Positions 27,885 through 37,565 of a DNA stretch of 64,000 nt are shown in pieces. The position numbers were made by a program, and so were the translations under genes. Source of the stretch: Arthrobacter globiformis (GTDB lineage: Bacteria; Actinomycetota; Actinomycetes; Actinomycetales; Micrococcaceae). The DNA lies in assembly GCF_030818015.1 (NCBI RefSeq), contig NZ_JAUSZX010000001.1, forward strand, positions 3,224,001-3,288,000, in the 5' to 3' direction. Position 1 is the first letter of the stretch. Every line of letters begins with the position of its first letter. Under the pieces are notes generated by a model, which searched no databases, was not told where the DNA came from, and saw only the letters and a list, made by a program, of their open reading frames with translations.

Positions 27885-29129
27885 ATGCCCGAGCCGTCCC
27901 CCTCCCCTGCACCGCGCAAACCGCCCTCCCGGACCATGACCCCGGAGAAGACGGAGACCCTGAAAAAGCTCAGGGCCAGCGTCGGTCAGTTGTCCACCAC
28001 CACCATGCGCCAGTTGGAAAAATCCCTGCCGTGGTACAGCCGGCTCAGTTCGGACGAGCGCTCCGCGCTGGGCCTCGTGGCGCAGAACGGCATCGCGGCC
28101 TTCGTCACCTGGTATGAGCGCCCCAGTTCCCCGTCCTGGATCCTGTCCGACGTTTTCGGCACCGCCCCGACGGAACTGACCCGGTCCATCAGCCTGCAAA
28201 AGGCGCTCCAGCTCATCCGGATCGTCGTGGAAGTGGTGGAGGACCAGGTTCCGGTCATCGCTCCCGAAGCGGACCAGCCCTCCCTGCGCGAAGCAGTCCT
28301 CCGGTACTCGCGGGAAGTGGCCTTTGCCGCCGCCGACGTGTATGCCCGGGCCGCGGAATCCCGGGGATCCTGGGACACGCGGCTCGAAGCCCTGATTGTG
28401 GACGCCATCCTGCGCGGCGAAAACACTGACGCGCTACGCTCCAGGATCGCCGCGCTCGGCTGGAAGGCGCAGGAGCGCTTCACCGTGATGGTGGGGAACT
28501 CGCCGTCGGAACCCAGCGCCAGCTACGTCAGCGAACTGCGCCGCATGGCTGGCCGGTACGCGGAGGATGCCCTCGTGGGAATCCAAGGCGACCGCCTCAT
28601 CCTGATCCTGGGCGGCGTTCACGACCGGGAAACCGCGTATGTGAAGCTCAGCGAAATGTTCGCGCCCGGTCCGGTGGTTTACGGCGCGGAAGCCAGCTCC
28701 CTGCTGGAGGCCAGCGGCTCGGCGCAGTCTGCCTTCGCCGGCCTCACTGCCGCCCGGGCATGGCCCGCCGCTCCGCGCCCGGTGGCAGCCGACGATCTCC
28801 TGCCGGAACGTGTCATCTCCGGGGACGATGCCGCCCGGCGGTCGCTGGTGAAAAACATCTACCGGCCGCTCCTCGCGGCGTCCAACGGGCTGGTGGAAAC
28901 GCTCGGCACCTACCTGGAGCTGGGGCATTCACTCGAGGCGACAGCGCGGGAACTCTTCGTCCATGCCAACACGGTGCGGTACCGTCTCAAGCGTGTTTGT
29001 GATGTGACAGGCTGGGATCCGCTACTCCCCCGCGAGGCTTTCGTGCTCCAGGCAGCCCTGGTGGTGGGGCGGCTTTCCACTCCGCCGAAGCCCGCCGTCG
29101 AGCGTGTTGCCGCGCGGAACACGAATTGA
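27885..29129 (+). CDS. PucR-type HTH regulator of fatty acid synthesis (FasR-like)
   Basis: A 414-residue regulator. The C-terminal PucR helix-turn-helix is LGHSLEATARELFVHANTVRYRLKRV (residues ~362-387). The N-terminal half has the family's GGDEF-like/activator fold. In Streptomyces a PucR-type protein (FasR) immediately upstream of fabD-fabH-acpP-fabF activates that operon; identical placement here, 88 bp before fabD, supports the same job. The ATG at 27885 (MPEPSPS) is preferred over an upstream TTG. Confidence 0.88.
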   Translation: MPEPSPSPAPRKPPSRTMTPEKTETLKKLRASVGQLSTTTMRQLEKSLPWYSRLSSDERSALGLVAQNGIAAFVTWYERPSSPSWILSDVFGTAPTELTRSISLQKALQLIRIVVEVVEDQVPVIAPEADQPSLREAVLRYSREVAFAAADVYARAAESRGSWDTRLEALIVDAILRGENTDALRSRIAALGWKAQERFTVMVGNSPSEPSASYVSELRRMAGRYAEDALVGIQGDRLILILGGVHDRETAYVKLSEMFAPGPVVYGAEASSLLEASGSAQSAFAGLTAARAWPAAPRPVAADDLLPERVISGDDAARRSLVKNIYRPLLAASNGLVETLGTYLELGHSLEATARELFVHANTVRYRLKRVCDVTGWDPLLPREAFVLQAALVVGRLSTPPKPAVERVAARNTN

Positions 29130-29217
29130 ACCGTTGTAGACTTCCTACAACCTGACCCCGTGAGCTTGGTGTACGGAAACACCAATGGATCACCCGGTAA
29201 TTTGGAAAGCTGGATAC

Positions 29218-30147
29218 GTGCTTGCAATCGTCTGCCCTGGACAGGGCTCACAGACCCCCGGTTTCCTCGCCCCTTGGCTGGAACTGCCCTCCGTAGCAGG
29301 CCATTTGGCCTCCCTGAGCGAAATTGCAGGCATCGACCTCACTGCGCACGGGACCACCTCTGACGAGGAAACCATTAAGGACACCGCCGTCGCGCAGCCG
29401 CTCATTGTCGCGGCCGGGCTGGTAGCCGCCAAGTCGCTGTTCGACGTCGAACTCAGCACTCTGCCGGTCATCCTGGCCGGGCACTCGGTGGGTGAGATCA
29501 CGGCGTCCGCGCTGGCCGGCGTGCTCACCGAAAAGGAAGCCATGACGTTTGTGCGCGAACGCGCCAACAGCATGGCCGCGGCCGCTGCCGTCACCCCCAC
29601 CGGCATGAGCGCCGTGGTGGGCGGCGACCCCGCCGAAGTCCTCGCCGCCATCGAGGCCGCCGGCGCAACGCCAGCAAATGTCAACGGCGCGGGCCAGACC
29701 GTCGCCGCCGGCACCTTCGAACAGCTCAAGGCACTGGCCGAGAATCCGCCGGCCAAGGCGCGCGTGATTCCGCTGAAGGTCGCCGGGGCATTCCACACCT
29801 CACACATGGCTCCCGCTGTGAGCGCCCTCGAGGCGCTCCGCCCGGAACTGCAGCCACAGGCACCTGCCGTGCCGCTGCTGTCCAACTTCGACGGCCAGGA
29901 GGTTACAGCGGGCACCGCCGCCGTCGACAGCCTGATCGCACAGGTGTCGCGGCCGGTCCGCTGGGACCTCTGCATGGAGACCCTCGTGAACCGCGGAGTC
30001 ACCGGCGTCATCGAACTCGCTCCGGCGGGCACCCTGGCCGGACTGGCCAAGCGGGGCATGCCGGGCGTCAAGACCGTTGCTGTCAAAACGCCGGACGACC
30101 TGTCCGCGGCCCTTGCACTCTTCGCAGAACTGGAAGGACAGGCATGA
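29218..30147 (+). CDS. fabD: malonyl-CoA:ACP transacylase
   Basis: Transfers malonyl groups to acyl carrier protein. The 309-residue protein starts MLAIVCPGQGSQ at a GTG and carries active-site Ser90 in GHSVGE, an Arg in FVRERANSM and a catalytic His in AFHTSHM. It is the first structural gene of the type II FAS operon and overlaps fabH by 4 bp (ATGA). The frame is open for 11 codons upstream, but the canonical family N-terminus fits 29218. Confidence 0.95.
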   Translation: MLAIVCPGQGSQTPGFLAPWLELPSVAGHLASLSEIAGIDLTAHGTTSDEETIKDTAVAQPLIVAAGLVAAKSLFDVELSTLPVILAGHSVGEITASALAGVLTEKEAMTFVRERANSMAAAAAVTPTGMSAVVGGDPAEVLAAIEAAGATPANVNGAGQTVAAGTFEQLKALAENPPAKARVIPLKVAGAFHTSHMAPAVSALEALRPELQPQAPAVPLLSNFDGQEVTAGTAAVDSLIAQVSRPVRWDLCMETLVNRGVTGVIELAPAGTLAGLAKRGMPGVKTVAVKTPDDLSAALALFAELEGQA

Positions 30148-31205
30148 GCACGCCGGTACTGAAGCAGACCCCACTCAACGAGCACACCCGGATCCTGGGC
30201 CTCGGCGCTTACCGCCCTGACGTCCTGGTCACCAATGAGGACGTGTGCCAGTGGATCGATTCCTCCGACGAGTGGATCCGCCAGCGTACCGGCATCGTCA
30301 CCCGCCACCGTGCACCCGCAGACGTCAGCGTGATCGACATGGCCGAGGGCGCCGCCCGTGAGGCCATGCAGAAGGCAGGCATCGAGGCATCCCAGCTCGG
30401 CGCCGTCATCGTCTCCACGGTGACCCACCCGTACGCCACGCCGTCCGCTGCCGCGAGCCTTGCCGACCGGCTGGGCGCCACGCCGGCCCCGGCCTTTGAT
30501 ATCTCCGCTGCCTGCGCCGGCTACTGCTACGGCATAGCCCAAGGCGACGCGCTGGTCCGTTCGGGGGCCGCCAACTACGTCCTCGTTGTCGGCGCGGAAA
30601 AGCTCTCCGACGTCATCGACAACCGCGAACGCACCATCTCGTTCCTGCTGGGCGACGGCGCCGGCGCCGTCGTCATCGGCCCGTCGGACACCCCCGGCAT
30701 CGCGCCGTCGGTGTGGGGTTCGGACGGCAGCAAGTGGGATGCCATCGGCATGACCCGCTCCATGCTGGACGTCCGCGACCTCGGCCTGGCGGCACGCCGG
30801 TCCGACTCCACCGGCGACCTCGCGCTCCTCGAAGAGGCGCAGGAACTCTATCCGACCCTCCGCCAGGACGGCCAGACGGTGTTCCGCTGGGCGGTCTGGG
30901 AGATGGCCAAGGTAGCCCAGCAGGCTCTGGACGCCGCCGGTGTCCAGGCCGAGGACCTGGTGGCCTTCATTCCGCACCAGGCCAACATGCGGATCATCGA
31001 TGAGATGGTCAAGAAGCTGAAGCTGCCCGAGACCGTCACCGTGGCCCGGGACATCGCCGATGCCGGCAACACCTCGGCGGCCTCGATTCCCTTGGCCACG
31101 CACCGCCTGCTCCAGGAAAACCCCGCACTGAGCGGCGGACTGGCCCTGCAGATTGGCTTCGGCGCCGGGCTGGTCTTCGGCGCCCAGGTAATTGTCCTTC
31201 CGTAG
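30144..31205 (+). CDS. fabH: beta-ketoacyl-ACP synthase III
   Basis: Starts fatty acid chains by condensing acyl-CoA with malonyl-ACP. The 353-residue thiolase-fold enzyme has Cys124 in SAACAGYCYG, the His in FIPHQANMRIID and Asn in DAGNTSAASIPLA, the FabH triad. It overlaps fabD. In branched-chain actinobacteria this enzyme sets the iso/anteiso primer preference (known for the group, not shown here). Confidence 0.96.
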   Translation: MSTPVLKQTPLNEHTRILGLGAYRPDVLVTNEDVCQWIDSSDEWIRQRTGIVTRHRAPADVSVIDMAEGAAREAMQKAGIEASQLGAVIVSTVTHPYATPSAAASLADRLGATPAPAFDISAACAGYCYGIAQGDALVRSGAANYVLVVGAEKLSDVIDNRERTISFLLGDGAGAVVIGPSDTPGIAPSVWGSDGSKWDAIGMTRSMLDVRDLGLAARRSDSTGDLALLEEAQELYPTLRQDGQTVFRWAVWEMAKVAQQALDAAGVQAEDLVAFIPHQANMRIIDEMVKKLKLPETVTVARDIADAGNTSAASIPLATHRLLQENPALSGGLALQIGFGAGLVFGAQVIVLP

Positions 31206-31286
31206 CAATTCCGAGAACCAAGCCGCAACCGCGGTTTGCCCATTTCCGGCATCCTCTGCCGGCAATAACAAGAAAAGGAGCCATCA

Positions 31287-31532
31287 ATGGCTAGCAACGA
31301 AGAGATCCTGGCCGGACTGGCTGAAATCGTCAACGAAGAGACCGGCCTGGCCCCCGAGGCCGTCGAGCTGGACAAGTCCTTCACCGAGGACCTGGACATC
31401 GACTCCATCTCCATGATGACCATCGTCGTCAACGCCGAAGAGAAGTTCGGCGTCCGCATCCCGGACGAAGAGGTCAAGAACCTCAAGACCGTCGGCGACG
31501 CCGTGGACTTCATCTCCAACGCCCAGGCGTAA
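31287..31532 (+). CDS. acpP: acyl carrier protein
   Basis: 81-residue carrier with the 4'-phosphopantetheine attachment Ser40 in DLDIDSISMM and typical acidic helices. AAGGAG lies 6-7 nt before the ATG. It is 81 bp after fabH and 202 bp before fabF; a stem-loop follows it, consistent with extra acpP mRNA. Confidence 0.97.
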   Translation: MASNEEILAGLAEIVNEETGLAPEAVELDKSFTEDLDIDSISMMTIVVNAEEKFGVRIPDEEVKNLKTVGDAVDFISNAQA

Positions 31533-31592
31533 GTAAAACACCAGCCGTCATCGGCTTCTGCCGCTACAGGCTTCAGCCTTCACGGCTGAACC

Positions 31593-31651
31593 CGGCTGGC
31601 CGGCCCGGACTTTCCGGATCGGCCAGCCGATGCACCACCCCTAATTTTTTT
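31593..31651 (+). terminator. candidate partial terminator/attenuator between acpP and fabF
   Basis: CGGCTGGCCG (31593-31602) pairs with CGGCCAGCCG (31620-31629) around a nested CCGGA/TCCGG stem. A run of seven T's starts 15 nt later (31645-31651), further away than a canonical intrinsic terminator. Confidence 0.4.
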
Positions 31652-31734
31652 GCAGATTTCCCCCGCACGCCACCCACTCCGGCCTCCGGCCAGCAGCACA
31701 GGACACGGCAGGCGCACCGACAGAGAGTGATCCC

Positions 31735-32970
31735 ATGACACGCAAAGTAGTCATTACAGGTCTGGGTGCCACCACGCCCATCGGCGGCGATGTACCCACG
31801 ATGTGGCAGAACGCGCTGAAGGGGGTTTCCGGAGCCCACACTCTCGAGGATGAGTGGGTAGCCAAGTACGAACTGCCGGTCCACTTCGCCGCCCGGTGCT
31901 CCACGCCCGCCCTCGACGTTCTGAGTCGCGTTGAGGCCAAGCGTATGGACCCGTCAACCCAGTTCGGCGTCATCGCCGCACGCGAAGCGTGGGCCGATTC
32001 AGGCATCACCGAAATCGACCCAGACCGGCTGGCCGTGGCCTTCGCCACCGGCATCGGCGGCGTCTGGACGCTCCTGGACGCGTGGGACACGCTGAAGGAG
32101 AAGGGCCCCCGCCGCGTCCTGCCCATGACGGTTCCGATGCTCATGCCCAACGGCGTGGCCGCCGCCGTCAGCCTGGACCTGGGCGCCCGCGCCGGTGCGC
32201 ACACTCCCGTTTCCGCCTGCGCGTCCGGTACGGAAGCAATGCACCTCGGACTGGACCTGATCCGCTCAGGCAAGGCCGACGTCGTCATGTGCGGTGGCGC
32301 CGAAGCCGCCATCCACCCGATGCCGCTGGCAGCGTTCTCCTCGATGCAGGCCCTCTCCCGGCGCAACGACGATCCCGAGCACGCCTCGCGCCCCTATGAC
32401 CTTGACCGTGACGGCTTCGTCATGGGCGAAGGCGCCGGCGCGCTGGTGCTGGAAGCGGAGGAGCACGCCCTCGCCCGCGGTGCACGGATCTACGGCGAGC
32501 TCGCCGGTACGTCCGTGACCGCCGACGCCTACCACATCACGGCACCGGACCCCCAAGGCCTGGGCGCCACCCGCGCCCTCAAGGCAGCCATGTTCGACGG
32601 CCGCATCCAGGCGGAGGACGTCGTCCACGTCAACGCCCACGCAACGTCGACGCCGGTCGGAGACAAGCCGGAGTACACGGCCCTGAAGGCGGCGCTCGGC
32701 AACCACGTCGGGAACGTTGCCGTCTCGGCCACCAAGTCGCAGATGGGCCACCTGCTCGGCGCGTCCGGCGCCGTCGAGGCCGTCCTCACCGTCCTGGCAG
32801 TCCACGAGCGCAAGGCTCCCCTCACCATCAACCTCGAGAACCAGGATCCGGAGATCCCGCTCGACGTTGTGACCTCGGCCCGCGAACTGCCGGCCGGTGA
32901 CATCGTCGCGCTCAGCAACTCGTTCGGCTTCGGCGGGCACAACGCCGTCGTCGCCATCCGCAGCGTGTGA
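31735..32970 (+). CDS. fabF: beta-ketoacyl-ACP synthase II
   Basis: Elongating condensing enzyme. The 411-residue protein has the C-H-H triad: Cys162 in SACASGTEA, His302 in VNAHATSTPVGD and His339 in KSQMGHLLGASG. Last gene of the fab operon, ended by a strong hairpin. Confidence 0.97.
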   Translation: MTRKVVITGLGATTPIGGDVPTMWQNALKGVSGAHTLEDEWVAKYELPVHFAARCSTPALDVLSRVEAKRMDPSTQFGVIAAREAWADSGITEIDPDRLAVAFATGIGGVWTLLDAWDTLKEKGPRRVLPMTVPMLMPNGVAAAVSLDLGARAGAHTPVSACASGTEAMHLGLDLIRSGKADVVMCGGAEAAIHPMPLAAFSSMQALSRRNDDPEHASRPYDLDRDGFVMGEGAGALVLEAEEHALARGARIYGELAGTSVTADAYHITAPDPQGLGATRALKAAMFDGRIQAEDVVHVNAHATSTPVGDKPEYTALKAALGNHVGNVAVSATKSQMGHLLGASGAVEAVLTVLAVHERKAPLTINLENQDPEIPLDVVTSARELPAGDIVALSNSFGFGGHNAVVAIRSV

Positions 32971-32990
32971 TGTGGCAACGAATGGCCGAA

Positions 32991-33020
32991 GAAGCCCCCG
33001 CCGGTTGGCGGGGGCTTCTC
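32991..33020 (+). terminator. intrinsic terminator after fabF
   Basis: GAAGCCCCCGCC (32991-33002) and GGCGGGGGCTTC (33007-33018) form a perfect 12-bp stem with a 4-nt loop, followed by TCC. Confidence 0.8.
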
Positions 33021-33084
33021 CGTTGCTATGGGGGATTGCCAAGGCTGGTGTATCAGCCGGGCAGGCGTCAACCGACCTTTCTCG

Positions 33085-33588
33085 TCAACCGACCTGGTGC
33101 AGCCAGCGCACCGGAGCACCTTCGGCGGCGTGCCTGAACGGTTCCAGCTCCTCGTCCCACGCCTCACCGAGGGCAAGCGACAGCTCGTGATAAACGGCTG
33201 AGGGATCGCCGGCGCCGGCCTCATAGGCGTAGCGGATGCGGTCCTCTGACACCATGATGTTGCCGTGCACGTCCGTCACGGCATGGAAAATGCCCAGCTC
33301 GGGTGTGTGGGACCAGCGTCCGCCGTCCACGCCCTGGCTGGGTTCTTCGGTGACCTCGAAGCGCAGGTGTGCCCAGCCCCGAAGGGCAGACGCAAGCTGC
33401 GCACCTGTCCCCTGCGCGCCGGTCCAGGACAGCTCCGAGCGGAACATTCCGGGCGCGGCGGGCTGAGGGGTCCACTCCAGATCCGTTCGCTTGTCCACGA
33501 CGGATCCGATGGCCCACTCAACGTGAGGGCACAGTGCGGTAGGGGCCGAGTGAATAAACAGCACACCGCGGGTCATTGCAACAGACAT
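33085..33588 (-). CDS. DUF3145 family protein
   Basis: A 167-residue protein with RGVLFIHSAPTALCPHVEWA near the start, ELSWTGAQGTGAQLASALRGW and LGEAWDEELEPFRHAAEGAPVRWLHQ at the end, matching actinobacterial DUF3145. Function unknown. GGAGG lies 5 nt before the ATG at 33588. Convergent with fabF, a conserved placement next to the fab genes. Confidence 0.88.
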   Translation of the reverse strand: MSVAMTRGVLFIHSAPTALCPHVEWAIGSVVDKRTDLEWTPQPAAPGMFRSELSWTGAQGTGAQLASALRGWAHLRFEVTEEPSQGVDGGRWSHTPELGIFHAVTDVHGNIMVSEDRIRYAYEAGAGDPSAVYHELSLALGEAWDEELEPFRHAAEGAPVRWLHQVG

Positions 33589-33841
33589 TCCATCCTCCAT
33601 AGCTGTAGGTACGTCTTCCCCAACGACCTGCATGGACAGATATTTGCTGCTCCGGGCACCGCGTGATGCCTGTGATTCCTGCCAATCTATGAAATTACTT
33701 GCCGGACTGACAAGAGGCGCCCGAATACTGTGCTTCAAGCACAACTTGAAAGTTGCCGAACTTGGATCTTATTGTGCCGTACGCCGTCTAATTACGCCAG
33801 TGCAATTCGGCGTGGTGTAGAAGACGCGCCGAAGAAACGGC

Positions 33842-34768
33842 CTAGGCGCGCGGATGGGCCTGCTGATAGCTCTTCCGCAGACGGTCCACGGATACGTGGG
33901 TATAGATTTGGGTGGTCGCGAGGCTGCTATGACCGAGTATTTCCTGGACCGCTCGAAGGTCTGCGCCGCCGTCGAGCAGATGCGTCGCTGCGGTGTGCCG
34001 CAGGGCATGCGGGCCTGTGGCGGAGGTATCGCCGAGCGCGTCGAACAGTCCCTTCACCACGCTGCGGACCTGGCGCTGGTCCACGCGCCGGCCGCGCGCA
34101 CCGAGGAAGAGAGCCGGTCCGCTGTCCCCGGCAGCAAGCCTTCCCCGTCCGCGGCGCAGCCAGTCGTCGACGGCGAGCGCAGCCGGGAGCCCGTAGGGCA
34201 CCGTCCGTTCCTTGTTGCCTTTACCGAGTACGCGCAGGGTTCTGCGGTCCGGGTCGAGGTCATCGACGTCCAGAGCCGCCAGCTCGCCGACGCGGACACC
34301 GGTGGCGTAAAGCAGCTCAACCATGGCCCGGTCGCGCAGCGCCATGGGATCACCGACTTTGGCCGCCTCGTTGAGATCCGCCAGCAGGCGAGAGAGCTGT
34401 TGCTGCTGTAACACGCCCGGCAGGGAACCATCACGCTTGGGGGCCTGCAGGCGCAGGGCCGGATCGGTTTCGATCAGTTCTTCCCGCAGCGCCCAGGAGG
34501 TGAAGGTCCGCGCCGTGGCGGCACGGCGGGCAAGCGTGGAACGGGACGCGCCGGCCTCGCTCTGGCTGCCGAGCCAGCGCCGGAGGGTGCCCAGTTCGAG
34601 CCCCGCGGGCTCGGTGACTCCTTCACCGGCCGCATAGCCCAGCAGGCTGGAGACGTCGGACAGATATGCGCGCACGGTGTGTTCGGACCGGGCCCGCTCG
34701 CCCGTCAGGTATCGTCCGAAACCCGTCACGGCCCGGGCGAGGGCGGCCGGCAGTTCCTGTTTCTCCAC
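33842..34768 (-). CDS. xerC: tyrosine recombinase XerC
   Basis: Site-specific recombinase that resolves chromosome dimers at dif. The 308-residue protein has the N-terminal SAM-like core-binding domain and the catalytic residues in order: Arg in ATGVRVGEL, Lys in [19 protein letters not shown] (HxxR), a [14 protein letters not shown] block with His and nucleophile Tyr. It starts at a GTG. Its location after dprA matches the conserved actinobacterial order, so it is the chromosomal XerC rather than an integron or phage integrase. Confidence 0.9.
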   Translation of the reverse strand: MEKQELPAALARAVTGFGRYLTGERARSEHTVRAYLSDVSSLLGYAAGEGVTEPAGLELGTLRRWLGSQSEAGASRSTLARRAATARTFTSWALREELIETDPALRLQAPKRDGSLPGVLQQQQLSRLLADLNEAAKVGDPMALRDRAMVELLYATGVRVGELAALDVDDLDPDRRTLRVLGKGNKERTVPYGLPAALAVDDWLRRGRGRLAAGDSGPALFLGARGRRVDQRQVRSVVKGLFDALGDTSATGPHALRHTAATHLLDGGADLRAVQEILGHSSLATTQIYTHVSVDRLRKSYQQAHPRA

Positions 34769-34824
34769 TCCCCCACTGTCCCAGCATTTGGCACAGAATC
34801 AAGAAACGGCACGGATAATCAGAC

Positions 34825-36009
34825 CTATGCTGATTGCTTGGTGCGCTTCCAGCCTCCCTTTTCGGAGACGGCCAGTCCCAGCAGTGCCAGCCTGCCAAGG
34901 CCCGCGCGCACAGAGTCGGCGCCCAGTCCGGCCACGCTGCAGAGTTTTTCGACGGAGCTGGCAGACCGCAGCGGGAGGGCGTCCAGCAGGATCAGGTCCT
35001 CAAGCGTGAGGCCGTCGTGATCGGCCGCCTGACCGCTCCTTTCGTCAGGCAAGGACTGGCCGCTGGGCGACGCAAGCTCGGTGATCTCCCCGGCATCAGT
35101 CACGCAGACGGCGCCTCCGTCGCGCAGGAGCCGGTGGCAGCCAGCCGAGTTGGCGCTGTGGACTGAGCCGGGAACGGCTCCCACCGCACGGCCCAGGGTT
35201 TCCGCGTGATGGGCGGTATTCAAGGCCCCGGACCGCCACCTTGCCTCCACCACAACAGTGACGGACGCGAGGGCGGCGATCAGTCGGTTCCGCTGGAGGA
35301 ACCGGTAACGGGTGGGGGCAGATCCGGGTGGAACTTCGGCGAGCACGGCACCCTGGTTGGCAACGGCGCGGAGGAGATCCTCGTTCCCGGAGGGATAGAA
35401 GCGGTCCACGCCGCCGGCCATCACGGCGATGGTCGGCATTGCACCTGAGCCCCCTGCCAGGGCTGCCCGGTGCGCGTGGGCATCAATCCCGTACGCGCCG
35501 CCTGACACCACTGTGAATCCCCGCTGTGCCAGGGAGTAGGCAAGGTCACCGGTGACTGACGCGCCATAGCTGGTGCTGTCCCGCGAGCCCACCAGGGCTA
35601 CCGCTTTGGCCGCTGGGGGAAGCTCCAGCTCAATGCCTCGCCACCAAAGGCTGATCGGCTGGTGCAGGCCAAGATCGTCCAGTTGGCGCGGCCAGAGCCC
35701 GTCCGCCGGGATGATCATCCGACCGCCCAGGCGCTGCATGGTGGCCAGGTCGCGCTCCGGTGCGAGGTCGGGAATTCTCGGTGCCCAGCGCTTCAGCGCG
35801 GCACCGAGGCCGGCCCAGGAGTTCACCGAACTGTGCTCTGCCAGCAACCCGGTGATGTCCTGTTCCAGCCCCGGCCCGTAGCTGACCTGGCCGGTGGCTA
35901 TCCGCAACGCGTCCTCAGCCCCGGCCACGTGCACCAGGGCCAGGCCCGCGACGTCCTGTGGCTCCATCAGCCTGGACAGTGCGGCACGGGCAAGTCTGTC
36001 GTTCTGCAT
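34825..36009 (-). CDS. dprA: DNA-processing protein DprA
   Basis: Binds incoming single-stranded DNA and loads RecA in transformation. The 394-residue protein has a Rossmann-like domain with ALVGSRDSTSYG and VSGGAYGIDAHAHRAAL, and a C-terminal winged-helix domain (LTLEDLILLDALPLR...). AAGGA lies 7 nt before the ATG at 36009; a GTG at 36024 overlapping the comM stop (GTGA) is an alternative start. No other competence genes except comM are nearby. Confidence 0.92.
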   Translation of the reverse strand: MQNDRLARAALSRLMEPQDVAGLALVHVAGAEDALRIATGQVSYGPGLEQDITGLLAEHSSVNSWAGLGAALKRWAPRIPDLAPERDLATMQRLGGRMIIPADGLWPRQLDDLGLHQPISLWWRGIELELPPAAKAVALVGSRDSTSYGASVTGDLAYSLAQRGFTVVSGGAYGIDAHAHRAALAGGSGAMPTIAVMAGGVDRFYPSGNEDLLRAVANQGAVLAEVPPGSAPTRYRFLQRNRLIAALASVTVVVEARWRSGALNTAHHAETLGRAVGAVPGSVHSANSAGCHRLLRDGGAVCVTDAGEITELASPSGQSLPDERSGQAADHDGLTLEDLILLDALPLRSASSVEKLCSVAGLGADSVRAGLGRLALLGLAVSEKGGWKRTKQSA

Positions 36010-36020
36010 GTGGGTTCCTT

Positions 36021-37565
36021 TCACGCGGCTGGCGAAGCGGTCTGGCGGAGGCTCAGGGCCTGTCCGATGTCGTTCCCGTCCGGCTGCTCCCGGCCACCAA
36101 GGTCGGCCAGAGTCCAGGCGAGGCGGAGGACGCGGTCATAGCCCCTGGCCGTGAGTACGCCCCGTTCCAGTGCATGATCCAGGATCCGGGTGGTGGCGGC
36201 CGCCAGTTTCAGTTCGCCGCGCAGGATGCGACCGGGCACCTGGGAATTCGTTTCCATGCCCCAGGGCTGAAGCCGCTGCAGCTGGCGGCCCCGGGCAGCC
36301 AGGACGCGGGCACCAACCGTTGCGCTGTCCTCCGCTCCCCCGGACTGGCCTAAGTCGGCCAGCGACACGCGGTCCACCTGCAGCTGGATGTCCACACGGT
36401 CCAGGAGCGGCCCGGACATGCGCGACATGTAGCGGCGCCGCATGAAGGGGGTGCAGGTGCATTCAATGCCCTTCCCCGCGGCCTTGCCGCACGGACACGG
36501 ATTGGCTGCCAGCACCAGCTGGAACCGCGCGGGGTAGGCCGCTGCTCCGGCCGAGCGGTGGATGACCAGCTCGCCGCTCTCAAGAGGCTGCCTGAGTGCA
36601 TCCAGGACCCTGCGTTCGTATTCGGGCGCCTCGTCGAGGAACAAGATTCCGCGGTGCGCCCGCGATGCGGCCCCGGGACGCGGCAGCCCCGACCCGCCGC
36701 CGATGATCGCCGCGGCCGTGGCTGTGTGGTGGGGATTCTCGAAGGGCGGCCGCCGGACCAGCTGCACCCCGGCTGTGGGGAGCTGGCACAGGGAATGGAT
36801 CGCCGTCACCTCCATCGCCTCCGTGTCGCGCAGATCAGGCAGAAGCCCGGGAAGCCGCTCGGCCAGCATGGTCTTGCCGGCGCCGGGCGGTCCGGTCAGC
36901 AGCAGGTGGTGGGCACCGGCGGCGGCTACCTCAAGGGCGCGGCGTGCCTCTGCCTGGCCGGACACGTCGCACATGTCCGGGAGGGGCGCGTCCACGGAGA
37001 CAGGCCCTGTCCCGGCGGGTTCGTCCTCCGGCGTGAAGTCGAGGACAAGCTCCTGCGGGTCAGCGCCAAAATCGAACACCAGCCGTGCGAGGGTCCGGTA
37101 GCCGCGGACCCTGGCACCGGGGACGAGTTCGGCCTCTGCTGCATTCGCCTGGGCCACCACGATGTCCTGGAACCCGGCCTGCACCGCGGACATCACGGCC
37201 GGAAGTATGCCGCGGACAGGCCGGAGGCGTCCGTCCAGTCCCAGCTCGGCGATGAAGATGGTGCGCCCGGTGGGCCTGATGTCCTCCGCCGCACGCAGCA
37301 CCGACATGGCGATGGCAAGGTCGAAGCCGGAACCGCGCTTGGGCAGGGACGCCGGAATCAGGTTGGCGGTGATCTTCCGCCGGCTCAGCGGAATACCGGA
37401 GTTCTGCGCCGCCGAGCGGATGCGGTCCCTGGCTTCGTTGAGGGAGGCGTCCGGGAGGCCCAGAAGCACAAAGGCCGGCAGTGTCTGGCCGATGTCGGCC
37501 TCGACCTCCACGATGTAGCCGTTGAGGCCGACGAGGGCCACCGAATAGGCTCTCCCCAGCGCCAT
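36021..37565 (-). CDS. comM: YifB/ComM family Mg-chelatase-like AAA+ ATPase
   Basis: 514-residue AAA+ protein. The N-terminal ChlI domain precedes the Walker A GPPGAGKTMLAERLPG, Walker B GILFLDEAPE and the NPCPCG sensor region with a Cys cluster (CPCG...CTCTP). ComM is a branch-migration helicase that helps integrate transforming DNA in Vibrio. Its ATG shares a base with the yraN stop (TGATG); coupled translation is likely. Confidence 0.92.
   Translation of the reverse strand: MALGRAYSVALVGLNGYIVEVEADIGQTLPAFVLLGLPDASLNEARDRIRSAAQNSGIPLSRRKITANLIPASLPKRGSGFDLAIAMSVLRAAEDIRPTGRTIFIAELGLDGRLRPVRGILPAVMSAVQAGFQDIVVAQANAAEAELVPGARVRGYRTLARLVFDFGADPQELVLDFTPEDEPAGTGPVSVDAPLPDMCDVSGQAEARRALEVAAAGAHHLLLTGPPGAGKTMLAERLPGLLPDLRDTEAMEVTAIHSLCQLPTAGVQLVRRPPFENPHHTATAAAIIGGGSGLPRPGAASRAHRGILFLDEAPEYERRVLDALRQPLESGELVIHRSAGAAAYPARFQLVLAANPCPCGKAAGKGIECTCTPFMRRRYMSRMSGPLLDRVDIQLQVDRVSLADLGQSGGAEDSATVGARVLAARGRQLQRLQPWGMETNSQVPGRILRGELKLAAATTRILDHALERGVLTARGYDRVLRLAWTLADLGGREQPDGNDIGQALSLRQTASPAA

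Noticed and set aside
29190..31271. 693-codon minus-strand frame opposite fabD/fabH
   Set aside because: Shadow of the fab genes, whose catalytic residues are complete on the plus strand.
33589..33841. Possible gene between xerC and DUF3145
   Set aside because: The ~250-bp gap has no frame with a start, ribosome site and plausible composition; it holds the DUF3145 promoter only.
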